Assembly: GCA_003216795.1 (NCBI GenBank)
Contig: QCIH01000001.1
Span: forward strand, 124,001-188,000
Reading direction: 5' to 3'
Origin: Prochlorococcus sp. AG-402-K16
GTDB taxonomy: Bacteria; Cyanobacteriota; Cyanobacteriia; PCC-6307; Cyanobiaceae
DNA length: 64,000 nucleotides
A program made the position numbers and the translations under genes. Below, in pieces: positions 61,047-64,000 of this stretch (the stretch's first letter is position 1; every line of letters begins with the position of its first letter). The notes beneath the pieces are model-generated. The model saw nothing but the letters and a program-made list of their open reading frames with translations, searched no databases and was not told where the DNA came from.

Positions 61047-61686
61047 ATCCTATAGCTAAATCAACGGCTCTAGATAATGTCAAGCCAAATATATCTAAAA
61101 CAATAAACCCATTTATTAGCCTCAATAATTTAGCTGATGTTGTTTGGCACGATTCATGAGAATAATTAAAAAATATCTCTGCTGAAAAAAAGAAATATTC
61201 AATAGCCCCAGGTTTATCATCTAAAACAATAGCTGGTGGGACTTTATTATTTTTTCTTTGAAGGTTTAATCTCCAGTACCACCAAGAAAAACAAATTATA
61301 ATAATGGGAATAAATAATAATAACTCCGTTATTAAAAGAATTGGACTTTTAATAGGTGCTACCAGCAACAAATTCATAATTACGAATTCAATAATCCAAC
61401 ATAAAGATAAAAATATTGCAACAAGATCAGTCGCTAATCGTGCTGACTTGCCAAATAATCTCCAGATAATAATTATAGAAATATAAACAAAAAAAATGCC
61501 GCCAATTAAATGTTCATGATTTGTTAAAGCATCCAGAAAACCATGAGAAATTTTCAACAAATCCTTAACTGAGCCATCTCCAATAGCATCTAGTTCAAGA
61601 TTCCTATCGAATTGTTCAGTAAATATAAAACTACTTAACAGTACAAATAGTTCAAGAGGTAAAAGTAACCTTTTCAAGATCTGCAT
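61045..61686 (-). CDS. integral membrane protein, unknown
   Basis: 213 residues from ATG 61686, which has aagga eight bases upstream; a TTG at 61716 would add ten. Five or six hydrophobic segments: near 8-24, 58-78, 88-112, 118-138 and 190-210. The run IEYFFFSAEIFFNYSHESCQ has some likeness to ion-channel pore helices but no selectivity-filter motif. Conserved function unknown. It is flanked on both sides by the two candidate small RNAs. Confidence 0.65.
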   Translation of the reverse strand: MQILKRLLLPLELFVLLSSFIFTEQFDRNLELDAIGDGSVKDLLKISHGFLDALTNHEHLIGGIFFVYISIIIIWRLFGKSARLATDLVAIFLSLCWIIEFVIMNLLLVAPIKSPILLITELLLFIPIIIICFSWWYWRLNLQRKNNKVPPAIVLDDKPGAIEYFFFSAEIFFNYSHESCQTTSAKLLRLINGFIVLDIFGLTLSRAVDLAIG

Positions 61687-61875
61687 GTTCGGAATCCTTT
61701 TAATTAAATCTATCAACCAATTTTATTAACATCCCAATTTCTAGTAACAAACAATCTATTTATCTTGTGACAAAATAGCGAATAACTCATTTTCTAGCCT
61801 CAAAAGTAATTTTTTATAAAAAATTTAGGAATTTAGCTTTTTATAGATATCTGTTATGAACTAAAATCTTATTAG

Positions 61876-61919
61876 CTGGGTGTGGCGCATTTTGGTAGAG
61901 CAGGTGTTTGGAGCATCCC
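61876..61919 (+). pseudogene. tRNA-Pro-like 5' half, truncated
   Basis: CTGGGTG (61876-61882), TG, a D-arm GCGC-ATTTTGGTA-GAGC, then an anticodon arm GGTG-TTTGGAG-CATC follow the 5' half of a tRNA. The anticodon reads TGG (proline) if one base is missing before the stem, or GGA if not. The D-arm is of the proline type. Sequence likeness stops before the T-arm and gives way to CTTTTTAC. One D-stem pair is mismatched. It may be a scar of a disrupted tRNA gene. Confidence 0.4.
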
Positions 61920-61975
61920 TTTTTACAAGCTAGACTTATTGCAATAACTAACTTTCTTACTTTTATAACAAACTA

Positions 61976-62047
61976 AAAAGCTAAGGAAAGCGACAAAACT
62001 TTACTAGCGCGGGTGCCGCTCAATTAGAAATTTTAATAAGTTTTTTG
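61976..62047 (+). ncRNA. candidate small RNA, copy 2
   Basis: The -10 TATAAC (61964-61969) and -35 TTGCAA (61939-61944), 19 bases apart, predict a start near 61976. The body (61979-62032) shares ctttactagcgcgggtg and tagaaatt with copy 1 and ends at T6 (62041-62046). Agcg...cgct around the gcgggtg core could form a small stem. Same strand, order of parts and approximate size as copy 1, about one kilobase apart. Confidence 0.5.
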
Positions 62048-62197
62048 TTTAAACCTTATTATTGCAAATAACTTCAAACTTCAAATAAAATTCTTTAAGC
62101 TCAAAAATATTTTCATTACTTAAATATGTAGTAATGTCTCTAAAACTCGACTTTTTTGAAAATGGCATTAATAATAAGAAAAAAAATTTTTTTAATA

Positions 62198-63313
62198 ATG
62201 AACCTCTCCAAGACTTCTGCATTATTAGCATTTTCTTTGGGTTCCTTTTTGCCTCTCTCAGCTAATGAATACAAATTTGAAGAAATCAAATTTGATCAAA
62301 CTGAAAAAAAGCAAAATATATATGAACCAAAAGACAAATTAGATGAATATATAATTAAAGCCGCAACTTATTCAACTAAGTTTGTTCCCCTAATGAATAA
62401 AGGTGCTGAAGGCAGTGAATATACTGATTTAATGTTTAGTGATGGTAAAAGAATTTTAGCTGATGCAGGATATGACTTTGTAAATTCAACAGCTAATAGT
62501 TCGATTCAAAGTATTCCATTTTTTGCTCAAACAACTGTAAATATTTCTGGAGGGACAGAATCAGATACAAGTTTTTCTTTAAATAGTTTGATGAAACTTG
62601 GAGAACTGGCAAAAGATAATGAAGGAGATCTTAAGACTCTTGCTTTTTCTCAAGCAAGATTTGCAACTGCAACAAATGCAGAGGGTTCCACTACTAACTT
62701 TGGTTTAGGAATTAGACATCGTCCAAATGATGTTTCAATGCTTGGTGCAAATGCTTTCTGGGATTACAGAATGACGGATTATAGTAATGCTCATAGCAGA
62801 CTTGGTCTTGGAGGAGAATATCTATGGAAGGATTTTGAACTAAGAAATAACTGGTATATGGCCATAACTAATGAAAAAGATGTAACTATTGGAGGTGTTT
62901 CTTATAAAGAGAGAGTAGTTGATGGCTGGGATGTTGAGTTGGGATATAGATTACCAAATAATCCAGAACTAGCATTTTTTGTTAGAGGTTTCAACTGGGA
63001 CTACAGAAATACGCAAGATAATTCAGGATTAGAAGGATCTGTAAGTTGGCAAGCAACACCTCATGTCGGATTAGAAGCTTATGTTTCTAATGAAATATCA
63101 GCTGCATCTACTTCAAGAAATTCTAACCTTCCTGGGACAGATGAAATCTTCTTTGGCTTAAGAATGAACCTTACTTCTAGTCCAGTGACATTTGGCAAAA
63201 AAGATTATAAGAAGAATATGATTACACAAATGACTCAACCTGTAAAACGTAAATATGATGTCCTTTTAGAGAGAAATAAAAATTCCTTTGTTAATAGAGT
63301 GGGAGGTTCTTAA
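62198..63313 (+). CDS. inverse-autotransporter (intimin/invasin-type) beta-barrel protein
   Basis: 371 residues from ATG 62198; in-frame starts at 62162 and 62156 exist, but 62198 gives the clean signal peptide ending LSANE. A helical periplasmic stretch (about 25-110) is followed by the IAT beta-barrel (about 120-326). Visible landmarks: FGLGIRHRPNDVSMLGANAF, then DYRMTDYSNAHSRLGLGGEY, and GWDVELGYRLPNNPELAFF, which follow the intimin barrel. The LysM domain is absent. After the barrel only a linker (KRKYDVLLERNK) remains and then a stop, so no passenger is fused. The next secreted-protein gene begins three bases later. Confidence 0.85.
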   Translation: MNLSKTSALLAFSLGSFLPLSANEYKFEEIKFDQTEKKQNIYEPKDKLDEYIIKAATYSTKFVPLMNKGAEGSEYTDLMFSDGKRILADAGYDFVNSTANSSIQSIPFFAQTTVNISGGTESDTSFSLNSLMKLGELAKDNEGDLKTLAFSQARFATATNAEGSTTNFGLGIRHRPNDVSMLGANAFWDYRMTDYSNAHSRLGLGGEYLWKDFELRNNWYMAITNEKDVTIGGVSYKERVVDGWDVELGYRLPNNPELAFFVRGFNWDYRNTQDNSGLEGSVSWQATPHVGLEAYVSNEISAASTSRNSNLPGTDEIFFGLRMNLTSSPVTFGKKDYKKNMITQMTQPVKRKYDVLLERNKNSFVNRVGGS

Positions 63314-63315
63314 GA

Positions 63316-64000
63316 ATGAGAAGCTACTCATCAACAATGTTCACAAATCAATCAATTCTCATGAAATCTAAAAAAACATTATTTAATTCTCTCCTTTTCG
63401 CATTCGCTTTCATAGGCTCTTTATTTGCTATCGATAAACCACTTAAGGCAAGTGACTCAGGTCCTGTCTGTCCAGACCCTTCCTCTACTACAATAAACAG
63501 TGTTTTTGATGAATCAGATCCCAGTGGAAGTTTTGTTGGACTAACTGGAGGATATGGTGAAGATGGTGGAGGATTTTGTCGTGGAACACCTACTGAATAT
63601 GGCGTAACAGTTTTTAAAATGGGTTTTTGTACGAAAAATCCAGGCAATCCAACTGGTTCTACAATTCTTGAAGGATTAAAACCTGATTACAGTAGTTGCA
63701 CTTGGGCATTTGAAAATACTGCAGGAGAGGAAGCTGATTTTGGAGCTGGAGGTTCAATTGATTTGTCTGAGGTTGCGTCATCAGAGCCTGCCGCTGGAGT
63801 TTACCCTCATGCAGTAATGTTAATTTCTAAGGATTTTAGAATCAAAGGAAAATATGGGCCAATTGGTGGGCAAACATTCTATACAACAGAAACTTTTGAG
63901 GAATCAACAACAGATGTCACTAAATGGAAAACAGTAACCGCCCCTTTGACTTCATTTGTCGGGCCAGAATATTGCAAAGCAACCACAGAAGGAGAGGTAG
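63316..64000 (+). CDS. secreted Cys-containing protein, partial, possible partner of the barrel
   Basis: The frame is open to the window end (about 228 codons). The start could be 63316 or the in-frame ATG 63361; the latter gives a signal peptide KKTLFNSLLFAFAFIGSLFA ending near LKAS. The mature part has Gly-rich stretches (GGYGEDGGGFC) and at least five Cys (VCPDP, GFCRG, GFCTK, SSCTW, EYCKA), fitting disulfide-bonded extracellular modules. It is in a different frame from the barrel gene, so it is not a read-through. No family recognised. Confidence 0.75.
   Translation, partial: MRSYSSTMFTNQSILMKSKKTLFNSLLFAFAFIGSLFAIDKPLKASDSGPVCPDPSSTTINSVFDESDPSGSFVGLTGGYGEDGGGFCRGTPTEYGVTVFKMGFCTKNPGNPTGSTILEGLKPDYSSCTWAFENTAGEEADFGAGGSIDLSEVASSEPAAGVYPHAVMLISKDFRIKGKYGPIGGQTFYTTETFEESTTDVTKWKTVTAPLTSFVGPEYCKATTEGEV

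Larger units (their letters stand above)
61687..62197. other. intergenic region with RNA-like elements before the autotransporter gene
   Basis: Half a kilobase without a protein gene. It holds a tRNA-Pro-like half (61876-61919) and the second candidate small RNA (61976-62047), each described separately. The remainder (61717-61870 and 62050-62160) is AT-rich and shows nothing I can name. Confidence 0.55.

Noticed and set aside
62049..62231. 60-residue minus-strand frame before the autotransporter gene
   Set aside because: Overlaps the start of the barrel gene, runs through AT-rich spacer and has no supported start.
63348..63647. 99-residue minus-strand frame opposite the secreted-protein gene
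   Set aside because: The plus-strand frame has a signal peptide and stays open to the window end; the minus frame lacks any recognisable feature.

Overview
The window is from a marine picocyanobacterium and almost certainly a high-light-adapted Prochlorococcus. The base composition is strongly AT-rich, genes are packed with gaps often under 20 bases, and the content is cyanobacterial: PsbP, PsbY, Ycf54, a high-light-inducible protein, SasA, PetH without a phycobilisome-linker domain, CrtH, CrtE and OpcA/Zwf. Assignments come from reading motifs and family resemblance; no database search was run.

Layout. 1-16956: storage-glucan branching enzyme (partial), leuA, a 7TM-HD phosphodiesterase, folD, crtE, a PAP2-like protein, cobB, the oxidative pentose phosphate pair opcA-zwf, petH, tRNA-Glu, the clock output kinase sasA, and prs. 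17204-35652: malQ, an Abc1 kinase, a PLP decarboxylase and cdsA, then clpC-gldA-hydrolase, then a forward run lysA-cdaA-uppS-bioB-trhO-GNAT-like, closed by convergent lipA-recR. 35756-50397: psbP, an ABC exporter and a DEAD-box helicase, then a long reverse run pdxJ-ycf54-recC-(methyltransferase-like)-recB-recD. 50497-57065: acyltransferase, BolA plus glutaredoxin, an OmpR-type regulator with a degenerate receiver, crtH, and trmFO preceded by psbY.

From about 57.2 kb the character changes. Gene density falls, spacers lengthen, and the products are small or envelope-located: tRNA-Lys, a 35-residue Hli protein, very small ORFs, a porin-like barrel without an SLH domain, apt, two related candidate small RNAs, a tRNA-Pro-like half, and an intimin/invasin-type inverse-autotransporter barrel followed immediately by a separate secreted protein running off the end. 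This looks like the edge of an accessory region and is the most unusual part of the window.

Functional links. GH57 enzyme and MalQ act on stored glucan; Zwf/OpcA and PetH supply NADPH; FolD makes the methylene-THF that TrmFO uses; CrtE and CrtH belong to isoprenoid/carotenoid synthesis; CdaA and the 7TM-HD protein could form a c-di-AMP synthesis and breakdown pair; RecBCD and RecR handle broken DNA; BolA and monothiol glutaredoxin form an Fe-S pair.
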